Assembly: GCA_950295325.1 (NCBI GenBank)
Contig: OX485808.1
Location: 40,323,180-40,387,179 of the forward strand
DNA: 64,000 nt
DNA from: Polytrichum commune
Taxonomy: Eukaryota; Streptophyta; Polytrichopsida; Polytrichales; Polytrichaceae
Direction of reading: 5' to 3'
Shown piece by piece: positions 12,570-22,909 of the stretch. Numbering within the stretch: position 1 is the stretch's first letter; every line of letters starts with the position of its first letter. The notes beneath the pieces are model-generated. The model ran no database searches, was not told where the DNA came from, and saw nothing but the letters and a program-made list of their open reading frames with translations. The translations under genes were made by a program, and so were the position numbers.

Positions 12570-12845
12570 TTCATGAAGGAGCTGGGTTTATGAAGGAGCT
12601 GGGTTTGTTTAGTTAGAAAGTAAAGAGCTGGGTTTATGAAGGACCTGGGTTTGTTTAGTTAGAAGCTAAGGAGCTGGGTTTATGAAGGAGCTGGGTTTGT
12701 TTAGTTAGAAGCTAAGGAGCTGGGTTCATGAAGGAGCTGGGTTTATGAAGGAGCTGGGTTTGTTTAGTTAGAAGCTAAGGAGCTGGGTTTATGAAGGAGC
12801 TAGGTTTATGTAATTAGAAAGTAAAGAGATGGGTTCATGAAGGAG
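12570..12845 (+). repeat. Minisatellite in the LTR (GGAGCTGGGTTTATGAA unit)
   Basis: Repeats of GAGCTGGGTTTATGAAG alternate with TTTGTTTAGTTAGAAGCTAAG. Copy number differs in the three LTRs of the window: the 3' LTR at 15352 lost part of the array with its neighbouring sequence, and the 5' LTR at 22910 has the longest array (about 23270-23615). Confidence 0.8.
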
Positions 12846-13456
12846 CTTAGTAGATAGCCTACCTAATTAGCTCATAGACAAGTAGTTAGTTACATTATGC
12901 TAGTTAGTGTTATGTGTGGCTTTCACAAGTAAATGTATTTGAGATTGACTATAGAGAATAGTGTTTTTTTTAACACTTGCATCCTCTCTTTAAAAATAAA
13001 CCACGTGCACAACTTAATGGAGAATGTGGAGCACTCTCGCGATGGCAAGACAAAGGAAGCAAAGACCAAAGTTAAATCCAAGACCACTTGAAGGGTGAAC
13101 CTTGCACTATGGACTCATCCAAGTCCAAATCCAATACCGCGGAGGAATGTGAGCCCAAACCCACTACTCGGACTACGGACGCTTAAGGGTGGGGGGTTTG
13201 GCCTCACAGATGTGTTGGGTGTGACACAACACCCCGTTGAGGTCAAAAACGAGGAACGGTTTGTTCCGGGTTCGAGGTCCACTGGTCGAGGGGTTGCGAC
13301 CTATCTCCGGGGGGTCCTGTGATGAACAACGCGACTAATTTAATTCTATGATCCAATAAAGAAATTGTTGCGTTGAAAATAAAGACGATGCATTATGGGA
13401 AAAGAGGAGGAAGTGAGGAGGGTGCAAGGAAAATGTTCAGAGGGGCACAATTGCAA

Positions 13457-14355
13457 ACGACCGTTCGTGAATGAAGGCTGCGGGGCGGTGCGCATCATTT
13501 ACGAACGCTCGTTCGTGAGCGCGGATGCATACATATACGAACGCTCGTTCGCGAAGGAGGTCAAGACGGGGTCGCACAGTTTTACGAACGAGCATTCGTG
13601 AGTGAGGTGTGCATGCAAAGAATGCAAGGACGCGCAAGAACACAGACAACACAAGACGCGAGAATATGCAATAAGTTGAGGGGATGCGAGCAGAGATCGT
13701 CTGCTCATATATTAATTTGGTGAATATGTACATTTGTCTCGCGTGATAATCTATCACAATTTCCTAAGGAAAAAATGCAGTGTCCTACAAAATTGATCGG
13801 CCCAAGCGATCACGTAGAAAAATGCTCGCGCGGGCAACGTGATGTCGATGGAGTTGAAGCGCCAAGAACACAACGCGGGGGGTTAGTGATGTTACGAACG
13901 CGCGTTCGTAAAACATTTGGCATTCTCAGAGATGAGTTACCTCTTTGATTAACGAACGTGCGTTCGTAATATCCATTGGGGAAGCAGCCTCTGCTTCCAT
14001 GACCTCCGCTGGACGCTCCTCCTGAGACGACTGGGTCTGTTGGATGAGCTCCACGTCGTCGTCCCCGCCCAGGTCGAGTCTCTCCATGCGGACATCCTCC
14101 ATGTGCGCGGACGGATGTCCTTCCTGGTCAGGGCTCTCCACGACCATCCCACGCGGACCTGCCGAGTCATTGGGGCTCCCCTGCGTTTCCTCCACAATGA
14201 CCATGTCAGTGTGTTGCGCAATGTCATCGCCCCGCCTATCTAGAACCCTTGGGACGACGGTGAAAGAGGCCGTGTCGGTGTCTGTGGGCAGTCCTACCCT
14301 TGAAGGGGGAGGGGTGAGGACTGCCGGACCTGAAGATTCACGAACGCGCGTTCGT
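13457..14355. repeat. Palindrome class 2 of E1 (ACGAACG-NN-CGTTCGT)
   Basis: Six sites: 13501-13516, 13537-13552, 13584-13599, 13894-13909, 13952-13967 and 14340-14355, plus a degenerate one near 13457. The centre varies (CT, CT, AG, CG, TG, CG). Some extend to 9-base arms (TTACGAACG). The first sites lie between HAD1 and the end of the ParB/methyltransferase-like gene; those at 13952 and 14340 lie within its coding exon, where the last encodes LRTRVRE. In E3 the corresponding places hold class-1 palindromes. Confidence 0.85.
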
Positions 14356-14648
14356 AAATCTTCGTCCTCCCTTAGCGCCGCCGTGATTGCATCGTGGGAG
14401 GTTGAGGCGGCCGCCGTCACTTCGGGGGGCAATGGACTTCCCGCCGGCGTTGGGTGTGGCGCTGTTTGGTGGGAAGGCCCTCCTTGGTACATGACTGGAG
14501 GTGGGGGCTGTGAGGGGTATCCTCCAGGGGGGAAGGGGTAAGGTTGCTGGACCGGCGCAGAGAGGCTCTGCATGTTTCTGAGCATCTCGAAGATGGCGTC
14601 GGTTTTGGCCGTTGAATCCCTCAGCTGCTCTTGCAGCCTGGCCAGATG
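13926..14648 (-). pseudogene. Last exon of the E1 ParB/methyltransferase-like gene (upstream exons absent)
   Basis: An open stretch of 241 codons after a good acceptor (CTCTTTCAG/CATCTGG), in phase 0 as are the E3 introns. It starts with a coiled-coil-like helix (HLARLQEQLRDSTAKTDAIF), then a proline/glutamine/glycine-rich region and an acidic tail rich in M, E and D. This matches the arrangement of the last E3 exon, where a coiled coil (ELRALLLEQERLR) precedes a PPG/QPVP-rich region and an MPDVEGP-like tail. Similarity is by architecture and short blocks, not close identity. The exons with the ParB-like and methyltransferase-like domains are missing because E2 cuts the upstream intron at 25105, so this is a fragment. 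Confidence 0.5.
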
Positions 14649-15351
14649 CTGAAAGAGACATTTTGAGAGAGGCGAGGTTCTTGATTTCTCAAACTAATGG
14701 AATGTCGACTTTCTTGCTTTCTTGATTCCTTGCTCTCGGCCATTTCTTCTATTGTGTAGTGCATAAGTGGGAGCCATAGGAAGAGGCCTCGGATCCGAGG
14801 CCTCTTATTTGTGGGTAGGTTTGTGCTTGAAAATCAAAATGTTATGTGCACATCAATTGCTCTCGGCCTTGGCTCTTTTTGTGTAGTGCACAAGAATGAG
14901 CTAGGGGAAGAGGCCTCGGATCCGAGGCCTCTTATTTGTGTAAGTTTGAGTATGTGAGAGGTAGGGTTTTGAGAGAGGTGAGGTTCTTGATTTCTCAAAC
15001 TAATGGAATGTCAACTTTCTTCCATTTTTGATTCCTTGCTCTCTGCCTTGTGCCCCACGGGCGAACGCCCGTGGGCCATGTAACAAGTAACTTGGCTAGG
15101 TTTTAACATCATCAAATGTGTGCCCCACGGGCGAACGCCCGTGGGCCATGTAACATGTAACTTGGTTAGGCATGTCTTTATGAGGCACTTTGGTCTGTTC
15201 TGAGTATGTAAACTAGTTTGTGCGTGAGGCCTCGGATCCGAGGCCTCTCGGCCGAGGCCACTTGAGGTTTTTTGATTCAAAGTACAACTTGTATGAATGA
15301 GGCACTTTGCTTGTTTTTGAGGATGTAAACTACTTTTGTGAATGAGGCCTC
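14649..15351. repeat. E1 intron with palindrome classes 3 and 4 and a 300-bp tandem duplication
   Basis: Class 3 has arms GAGGCCTCGG and CCGAGGCCTC around AT, at 14783-14804, 14910-14931 and 15226-15247. Class 4 has arms CCCACGGGCG and CGCCCGTGGG around AA, at 15054-15075 and 15124-15145. A block starting TTTTGAGAGAGG(C/T)GAGG occurs at about 14663 and again at 14963. Short modules reading GAGGCACTTTG and GTATGTAAACTA recur between the class-3 sites. No coding capacity is seen. Confidence 0.8.
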
Positions 15352-16896
15352 TGTGAGGCCAAACCACCCACCCTTAAGCGTCCGTAGTCCGAGTAGTGGG
15401 TTTGGGCTCACATTCCTCCGCGGTATTGGATTTGGACTTGAATGAGTCCATAGTGCAAGGTTCACCCTTCAAGTGGTCTTGGATTTAACTAGCTCCTTCA
15501 TAAACCCAGCTCCTTCATGAACCCAGCTCCTTAGCTTCTAACTAAACAAACCCAGCTCCTTCATAAACCCAGCTCCTTAGCTTCTAACTAAACAAACCCA
15601 GGTCCTTCATAAACCCAGCTCTTTACTTTCTAACTAAACAAACCCAGCTCCTTCATAAACCCAGCTCCTTCATGAACCCACAACTTTGTAGTTGTAATCC
15701 CCAACTACCTCACTAATTATTCAAGCCCTTAACTAATCTTCCTACCTAATTTCCCTAATTCTACTAACAACCCCTTTCTAATCACACAATTCTTCTCTAA
15801 TCCTAAAATCCTAAAATCCTAGAGAGGAGAGGGGGAGAGAGAATTTCCTAACTTCACTAAGACTAACTAATCCACACAAGTATATTTTTGCACTCATCAC
15901 AACATCAAGTGCTCAACTCTTAAACATGGAACTTGCAACCACGTGTATTCAAAACATGAACTTAAAGTACCACAAATTGGAATCATGAATTAACTTTAAA
16001 ATCCTTCACGTCAACACTAATTCTACCAAGAGGTCAAGCCCTCTTCAAGGCTAACAAGCCTTGGCTCTCAAACTAAAAACTAAGCACACACATGTGCTCC
16101 AATATGGCTTCCCACACCCACACTTATAACTCGTGGGGTGCCTTGGAGCACAAAGGAAAGAGAGGATGAGTGAGGGAAGAATGAGGGATTATATAGTAAG
16201 CTTGAGGGGGTGAGCACCCTCAAGGCTCACGATAAGCCCTTGAGATTTCCTCCTACTTAGTAGGCGCCAATCCTATCTTCTAAGCCTTCCTCCCTCAAAT
16301 GATCAACAAGGATCCTAATTCGAACATTTAACTAGCCTTGGCTTTCTACCTACCACACTTTACCAAACTTGGGATGCTTCAACCCAAACTTAGCCTCCTT
16401 CGCTTTCCGCCGCCATAACTTTCTCCCCTTACTTTCCCAAATCGTCGCTCACCACTTAATCCAAACCACGATGCTTAACTCGTGATTTGATTGGTGCTTT
16501 GAGAATTTGCTTATCCTCCACCTTGCATTCTTCCTTGGGCCTTCCCCATTAAGTGGCCATGATGAGGTGGTCCACTTGTGCGCTCCATGTGATCCTCCAT
16601 TCATCCCAATTTGAATGCACTTGCCTCTTGAGTCACTTTGGTTGTCTCCATCCATTTGTACTAGCCTACTCACTAACTACTCAATCCAAGTTCTCCTTAC
16701 TTATCCTCATTCACTCAAATCCTTCCGAAGGTAAAAACACAATAACAACTCACATCCTAGCCTCTTACAACATGGTACTTCTAAGACTAACATTTCACTC
16801 TTTTTATATTTTTGTGAAGTAACATGCTACTTCAAAGTGCATCAACTAACGTTTCAAGGGTCTAAGACTAAATGTGGGCACCCTTTTGGGCTCACA
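15352..16896 (-). repeat. 3' LTR (1,545 bp)
   Basis: Plus-strand reading TGTGAGGCC to GGGCTCACA. It is shorter than the 5' LTR because a block between about 15488 and the minisatellite (present at 23047-23340 in the 5' LTR) is missing; the rest looks nearly identical. Confidence 0.9.
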
Positions 16897-16957
16897 TAAT
16901 TGGCGACCATCGGGGGATGAATCCAAACATCTCTTGCTCCAAGGGTAAGTTGCCTAG

Positions 16958-19900
16958 TCAAGCTCGGTACTCCTTACATCTACTTCCCGATGTACGGGTA
17001 GGAAAGAGCTCACCATTCAACGTTTCCAATTGAATTGAATTATTAGGAAAGACCTCATAGACAAGGTAAGGTCCTAACCATACCGCATTGAATTTCGCCG
17101 GAAATTCAAGCTTTCGTGCGTCTTGAATCATGACCATCATTCCCGGTGTTAGGGCCCTTCTCTTATGTCGTTTGTCGAAAGTAATTTTTCTCCTTCTTTG
17201 GATTGCCTCAATATGTTGAGCCGCCATGCTCCTCCCTTCGTCAAGTGCTTCCAAATCGGTTAGTCGATTTCGTAAGGATTGACTTTCGGTAAGTCTCGTA
17301 CTCACGGCCACCCTAAGTGACTCGACTTCATATTCGATTGGTAGTGTCGCTTCAAGACCATAGACTAAGGAAAATGGTGTAGCACGCGTAGTTACCTTAT
17401 AGGTTGTACGGTATGCCCAAAGTGCCGCCGTTAGTTTCGTATCCCAATCCCGCTTCGAGTCTATAACCGTCTTGCGTAGTATACTCACCAAAATTCCGTT
17501 AACCCTTTCCGTTTGTCCATTGGTTTGTGGGTGGTAGGGAGTAGTCTTCCGGTGATCAATTTTAAATTTCTCTGTCATCTCTCGAATCAAGTCATTCAAA
17601 AAGTGAGTACCCCTATCGCTTACTAGGATCTTCGGCACCCCGAACCGCGAAATTATGTTTTCGTACATAAATGTTGCCGCGTGTTCCGCCGTGTCGGTCT
17701 TCACCGCTTTGGCTTCCGCCCACTTGGTGAGGTACTCGGTTGCCACCACAATATATTTCATTCCTTTTGAAGATTGGGGATGGACCTCACCCACATAGTC
17801 GATGCCCCATTTTTCGAAAGGAATTAAGGGTAATGATACATGTAAAGGCATCTCCATTCTAAGGTCGTCTCGGGCATACCGTTGGCAAGCGTCGCATTTC
17901 CTTACATAGTCATGGGCACCCTTAAATAGTGTAGGCCAAAAGTAGCCCGCTCTAAGTATTTTTTGCCCGGTGAGTTGACCCGAGAAGTGACCGCCGCAAG
18001 CGCTATCGTGGCAAGCGATTAAAATCGCTTCAACCTCCGTTTTTGACACGCATCGTCGTAAAATACCATCGGACCCCCTTCTAAACAACCTATGGCCCAC
18101 TACAACAAATTGCCTACTATTTACCCTCACCTTCCTTCTCTCTTCTTTTGTCCACTCTTTGGGCAACTTGTGGGTTGTTAGAAATTCCACTATGCCCGCA
18201 TACCACTCCGGTGTAGAAGTGACCACAAAGAGGCTATCATCTACTAACATATCATTTACCGGATTTTTTCCTATCTCCTCCGACAACCTAGACAAGTGGT
18301 CCGCTTGTAAATGCATCCTCCTCTCCTTTTGTCTAATTGGCCTCGCCCCCGGAATTAAAGGAATCCGGTGCTCTACCATTTCCCTAGGAATTCCCTTAAG
18401 CTCATCGTAGGACCATGCAAAAGTATCACTAAACTCATCCACCAAAATGCTATACTCCCTAACCTCTTTCTCCCCCAATTTGGAGCCCATCTTCATTTGT
18501 CGGGTTTTTCCATTCTTTAATTTCACATCCACGTACCGCCAATCCGCTTCCGACACATGTGCTTGTTCCTCTTTGTTCCGATACCAATCGGAAGGCACAT
18601 TGGGGTAATCTTTCACATCTTGACCTACAACTATCCCCGTAGACGTGGTCTTGAAATGTAAAGGCTCCTCCAATTTCGATGACTCAATAATCACATCCTC
18701 CTCTTGAGTCCCATCTACATGAATTAAACTAACCTCACCCTCTTCCACGTCATCTACCCAAGGTGTTAACCCACCGCTAACCCACTCTTCCTCGGTGAGC
18801 ACCTCACATGGCTCCAACAATGAGCCCTCTCCTAAACTAACACTAGGAAATTCACTCCCTAAGCCTACTTGGTGAAATGTAACCATTACATCAACCTCGG
18901 ACTCGGGGTACTCCCTTAGCCATTGGGCATAATCCCCATTATCCCCATAATTGTAAAAATTAGGACCTAGACTTCCCGAGCCCGAATCTATAACAACCCT
19001 TTGACCTTCGGGATGGACGACTCCCACCAATGCCTTGCCAATCTCATTCTCGTTTAAGTCATCAATTTCCTTCTCCAATGGCAAATACATCTCCTTCTTC
19101 ATCCATCCTTCTAATGAACCAATGGACACTATGACCCTATTACCCTCCGGACCATAAGTGATGGATGGTTTAGGTCCACCCCAATTGACCATAGCATTCG
19201 CCATCCGCAACCAAGGCCTACCTAGCAAAATGGGGAAGGTGTCCTTGTTGGAGTGCATTTTAATGACATGGAAGGTGACCAAGTACTCCTCACCTCCCGT
19301 AGTCATTCTACAATCCTTGATCATCCCCAAAGGCGTAGTCGAACTTTGATTTGCCATATTTATGACCAAAGGTGAAGGCCCCGTGAGTCCAAGTCCCAAT
19401 TTTTTCATAGTATCCTCCGGTAGTATATTTAGACTACTCCCTCCGTCGACTAGCACATTAGGAACCACCTTATCTACTATAACAACTTCTATTTCTATAG
19501 CTTTCACGTCTCTTCCACCTTGTGATTGGATCCTAGCGGCTATTTTAGCTTTCACCTTCCTCATCCTCTTGTGTACCGGCATTCCCTCCTTTAATGTTTT
19601 CCTTGCCGTGGGTGAAATTTCCAATAGTTGGCCGAAAGTAATATCCGCCTTGAGTGTACTAAGGTCCGCCCACAAGTCGTACCCGGTAGATCTTTCCACC
19701 TTAGAATTACCCACTACGTCGAATTCGTCTACGGGAACCCCCGGTCCTTCCCATTCACCCACATCGCTATTATCCAAGTCATGTACCGCATTAGTCCTCT
19801 CCCTATCTTGTAAAATTATATTTTCCCTCTCCACATCCTTAGTAGCTCTTCTAGCTACCCTATCCAACTCGGAGAGATTAATCTCTTCATCCGAAGAGTA

Positions 19901-22000
19901 ATTTCCTTGCTCTCCTATTCCTACCTCCAACGGGGCATCCCCTCTCCTAGCCCTAGTAGTTACCGCTAGTGCAGGTGCTTCTTCAACCACACCCTTACCC
20001 TTCACTAACTCATATGTAATAGCATTGGTGTGAGGAGGCCATTGACTTTGCTCCTCTCCAATTCTCGTTGGGAGAGGAAGCATGTCATCACATGTGGCTT
20101 CCAACACTCCATCCATGAACCTAACATCTTGGGAGTTAGATGGTCCCGGATCCGTTGGAGGCGCTTGTCTCCCGTTACTACCATTAGGTGGAACTCCTTG
20201 TCTATTTTGTATTGGAATGTAACCGGTTGTAGTTTGCAAGCCCGCCGGTGGATGAAAAGTTTGCCTAGCATTACTATGGTCATAGTATAAGTTAGGTGGC
20301 CTAAGTTCATTGGCCGGTACTCCTTGTGGCCTAGCACCTCGCATATTATCCCTTGCTTGTTGTTGTGGATTAGCCACCGGGTAAGGGACATTAATTATTT
20401 TGTCCGGTTGGCGACACGTATCCGAGGGATGACTTCCTCCACAATTGCTACAATTAAACTCTTGACCTTCGGACCAACATTGTCCTTGAGCGTGCCACCT
20501 TCCACAAAAGGGATGAAATTCCTTCTTCTCTAAATTTTGGCCACCTTGCCCTCTAGGTTGTGGTCCTCTATTGCTTCCATTTCCATAGTGAGGTGGCGCT
20601 TGACCTCGTTGATTTTGTTGAGGTGGGTTACCGTTTCCTCTTTGGTCACGGTTTTGTCCACTTCTACAAAATTGACGCGTGTGGCCCGGTTGGCCACATT
20701 GGACACACCATAATCCGGAAGAATGCCTACCCGACTCAACCGGGGGTGGAGGCCCCGGTTGTTGACTCCGGATCATTAATGACATTTGATCCGTGAGGCT
20801 TTGCATTTGTTTTATCATAGCCTCTTGGAATCCTAGTTGGCTAGCACCTAGTCTTCTCTCAACCTCCTCCAAGTGTGGATCCGTTCTAGGGGCCGGTAGT
20901 GCCAAAAGAGGTGCCGGTTCCCTAACCGCTAAAGGTCGGGGACCGGTGTCCACAATGGCATATGGAATTTGGTTCTCATACTTAGCGGGTTCTACCGCTA
21001 CCACCCTAGGGCGTATGGGGATGAATTGTGGGATCAATTCATCCTCCCTTCTCCATAGCCTTTCGTGATCTTTATCCAAGTTTTCAATATCTCTAGCCGC
21101 ACGCTTGGCATCCGCCAAGGTCAAGGGATTCCTTTCTAGAACACCCCTAATAGTTCCGGACTTAAAAAACCCTTGAATGAAAAATTGCTTTAGCGTGTCG
21201 TCGTTGAGCATGGTACCCACAAATCTAGTGCACACTAAATCAAACCTCCTAATGTAAGCCGAAATTTCTTCCTCCCTTCCTTGCTTCAATGACGACAATG
21301 CCCTTAATGCGGTACTTTGACCCACTTCCGGCCTAAATTCGTTAAGAAACTCCCTTTGTAATTGTTCCCATCCCCTAAAATGTCCCTCGGCATGATCCCG
21401 ATACCATTCATAGGCTTCCCCCTCTAGAGTGGTAGGAAACCACACTAACCAATAACCCGGGTCGGTTATGAGGAAGCTAGCCAACCGTTCGATATACCGT
21501 TCCATGTGCCGAGAGGGGTCCTCATCCTTGGTCCCATAAAATTTAGGGAGATGAGATGGCATATCCATCGCCGCTAAATTTTGTGGAACCACAATTGGTA
21601 GGCCTCTTGGCCTAACCAATGGGTCTATTGGAGGTATAGGAGGTATGGGCGGAATTGGGGGTATGGGTGGTGGATCCATCCCCCGTTCCTCGGCCATGGT
21701 GACCGGTGAACTATTCAACAATCCCCTATCAACTTCTACCGGGAATTCTTCTCTAAGTGTGTAATTTTCCGAAGAAGTTTCACCACTCAATTTGGAGGGA
21801 GTGATCTCCTCTTCAAGTTGAGCTCCAAGTTCTAAGGTGTCTAGAATTGACCTAGTCCTAGGTTCGACGTTCAAACAACTCTCTATTCTAACATTATCTT
21901 GTTCTAATCTATCACTGATTTTAGAGGACCGCCTCTTTCGAGTAGATTTCTCTAGTCCTACTATCAAACTTGGTTTTTGTGAGCGAGTCCTACCTTGCAT
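16958..22000 (-). CDS. Gag-protease-integrase polyprotein of the Ty3/gypsy element, RT/RNase H deleted
   Basis: One uninterrupted frame of 1,680 codons. Approximate order: Gag core (150-330), a CCHC knuckle CVQCGQPGHTRQFC (near 433), a second Cys/His cluster CSNCGGSHPSDTC (near 517), and an aspartic protease-like VDGGSSLN (near 852, DGG where DSG or DTG is usual). At about residue 1228 the start of an RT domain (IPGARPIRQKERRM) passes directly into the end of an RNase H domain (HLQADHLSRL). Integrase follows, with an H..H..CxxC zinc site (near 1330) and a D,D35E triad in WGIDYVG, SDRGTHF and TERVN (1399 to 1499). Losing about 450-500 residues while keeping frame marks a non-autonomous element that could still supply Gag and integrase. 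Confidence 0.85.
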   Translation of the reverse strand: MQGRTRSQKPSLIVGLEKSTRKRRSSKISDRLEQDNVRIESCLNVEPRTRSILDTLELGAQLEEEITPSKLSGETSSENYTLREEFPVEVDRGLLNSSPVTMAEERGMDPPPIPPIPPIPPIPPIDPLVRPRGLPIVVPQNLAAMDMPSHLPKFYGTKDEDPSRHMERYIERLASFLITDPGYWLVWFPTTLEGEAYEWYRDHAEGHFRGWEQLQREFLNEFRPEVGQSTALRALSSLKQGREEEISAYIRRFDLVCTRFVGTMLNDDTLKQFFIQGFFKSGTIRGVLERNPLTLADAKRAARDIENLDKDHERLWRREDELIPQFIPIRPRVVAVEPAKYENQIPYAIVDTGPRPLAVREPAPLLALPAPRTDPHLEEVERRLGASQLGFQEAMIKQMQSLTDQMSLMIRSQQPGPPPPVESGRHSSGLWCVQCGQPGHTRQFCRSGQNRDQRGNGNPPQQNQRGQAPPHYGNGSNRGPQPRGQGGQNLEKKEFHPFCGRWHAQGQCWSEGQEFNCSNCGGSHPSDTCRQPDKIINVPYPVANPQQQARDNMRGARPQGVPANELRPPNLYYDHSNARQTFHPPAGLQTTTGYIPIQNRQGVPPNGSNGRQAPPTDPGPSNSQDVRFMDGVLEATCDDMLPLPTRIGEEQSQWPPHTNAITYELVKGKGVVEEAPALAVTTRARRGDAPLEVGIGEQGNYSSDEEINLSELDRVARRATKDVERENIILQDRERTNAVHDLDNSDVGEWEGPGVPVDEFDVVGNSKVERSTGYDLWADLSTLKADITFGQLLEISPTARKTLKEGMPVHKRMRKVKAKIAARIQSQGGRDVKAIEIEVVIVDKVVPNVLVDGGSSLNILPEDTMKKLGLGLTGPSPLVINMANQSSTTPLGMIKDCRMTTGGEEYLVTFHVIKMHSNKDTFPILLGRPWLRMANAMVNWGGPKPSITYGPEGNRVIVSIGSLEGWMKKEMYLPLEKEIDDLNENEIGKALVGVVHPEGQRVVIDSGSGSLGPNFYNYGDNGDYAQWLREYPESEVDVMVTFHQVGLGSEFPSVSLGEGSLLEPCEVLTEEEWVSGGLTPWVDDVEEGEVSLIHVDGTQEEDVIIESSKLEEPLHFKTTSTGIVVGQDVKDYPNVPSDWYRNKEEQAHVSEADWRYVDVKLKNGKTRQMKMGSKLGEKEVREYSILVDEFSDTFAWSYDELKGIPREMVEHRIPLIPGARPIRQKERRMHLQADHLSRLSEEIGKNPVNDMLVDDSLFVVTSTPEWYAGIVEFLTTHKLPKEWTKEERRKVRVNSRQFVVVGHRLFRRGSDGILRRCVSKTEVEAILIACHDSACGGHFSGQLTGQKILRAGYFWPTLFKGAHDYVRKCDACQRYARDDLRMEMPLHVSLPLIPFEKWGIDYVGEVHPQSSKGMKYIVVATEYLTKWAEAKAVKTDTAEHAATFMYENIISRFGVPKILVSDRGTHFLNDLIREMTEKFKIDHRKTTPYHPQTNGQTERVNGILVSILRKTVIDSKRDWDTKLTAALWAYRTTYKVTTRATPFSLVYGLEATLPIEYEVESLRVAVSTRLTESQSLRNRLTDLEALDEGRSMAAQHIEAIQRRRKITFDKRHKRRALTPGMMVMIQDARKLEFPAKFNAVWLGPYLVYEVFPNNSIQLETLNGELFPTRTSGSRCKEYRA

Positions 22001-22887
22001 TCCATAAGAATCGATCGACCCTCACTTGACCACACATAATCCTAGCAATTCCCCTCTTAATATTTTCACTTGTCTTGGTGTGGTTATAATTTTTTTAGGA
22101 GGTGAGGAAAAGAACCTGCAAGCCCACTTAGGTGAAAGAATCCCAATAGAGGATAGGCATGTTCATGTTAATTTTTTGGTTAAGTCGGAGCATCACCTCC
22201 GCACCTTCCCGCAAATTAACACTCACCACAATACCGATTGTGAGGGGGTGACCTTCCGAGTAGATTATGTTAAAAGTCGAGGCTTCATCCTTCAACTTCT
22301 CACACCATCCACAATTCGGGAATTAACCTCTACAACGGATAACAACAATCACGAGTACAAAAGGCATTCCTTAATTAGTTAATGAGTTCACTTTGAAGAA
22401 ATAAACATACCTTGAGCAATCGCATCCCCCTGTGAGTTAGCACTCCCCTCAATCGTGACTCAATGTAACAACACCATAAACTTTGTGAAATATTAATTTA
22501 ATCTAGAGCATGAAATGACAACTCCCAAAACTTTGAGACTCACCCCGAGGTGAGTGTCAAAGTTCAATGTCCTAAGGTGAATTTACCCTCTAATGTTTTA
22601 ATGAGCTACTCGGTTATAGGTTCCTTTTAAGTTCTTAGCAAATCCCCAAAAAGGTTGAGGACGTACCTTCGCCGCGCTCCTTCCTCAAAAATGAATTTGC
22701 GTAATTGACAATGCAATTCATTCCAAGGAATAGTTGAAATACAATGAATTCAAATGTAACCCAAAGAGAGAATACTTACCGAGTTTCGGGTGCTCCTTCC
22801 CTTCTCTCAAGTTTGTGTCTCCAATTTTTCCTAGTTGCCTCCAAGTCTCCTAGTCGCCTCCAAGTCTTGTAACTACCTTCCGCTTCG

Positions 22888-22909
22888 CTCCCGGCGGACG
22901 CACCAATTA
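22888..22909 (-). other. Presumed primer-binding site of the Ty3/gypsy element
   Basis: On the minus strand the bases after the 5' LTR read TAATTGGTGCGTCCGCCGGG, the expected place for a tRNA primer site beginning TGG. The matching tRNA was not identified. The opposite internal edge next to the 3' LTR reads TAATTGGCGACCATCGGGG on the plus strand, an odd near-mirror of this site. Confidence 0.4.

Larger units (their letters stand above)
11350..13208 (+). mobile_element. Solo LTR (1,859 bp) of the 15352-24831 Ty3/gypsy family
   Basis: Begins TGTGAGCCC and ends GGCCTCACA, with a 5-bp target duplication GATGT at 11345-11349 and 13209-13213. It is the same family as the LTRs at 15352-16896 and 22910-24831, in the opposite orientation to that element. 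A solo LTR with an intact duplication is the usual product of recombination between the two LTRs of one insertion. Confidence 0.9.
10685..13322 (-). pseudogene. HAD1: FCP1/NIF-like phosphatase gene split by a solo LTR
   Basis: Homologue of HAD2 and HAD3, ending in the shared C-terminus NKLI. The catalytic-motif segment FDLNGVL is encoded at 13227-13247 and the rest of the domain (HPDERDYDG..., VVWSSM, LLIEDSPTKS) at 10685-11349. The solo LTR lies between them, only 27 bases past the DLN codons; removing it with one copy of its 5-bp duplication restores the frame, so the gene was open when the LTR landed. FCP1-family HAD phosphatases use an aspartyl nucleophile in DxDx(T/V); here, as in the plant DLNG subclass, the second Asp is Asn. 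The start codon was not found. As it stands it is a null allele. Confidence 0.7.

Noticed and set aside
13501..15247. Repeats resembling a CRISPR array
   Set aside because: The repeats are true palindromes with irregular spacing, lie in introns and exons of a spliced gene, and have no cas genes. The setting is a plant genome.
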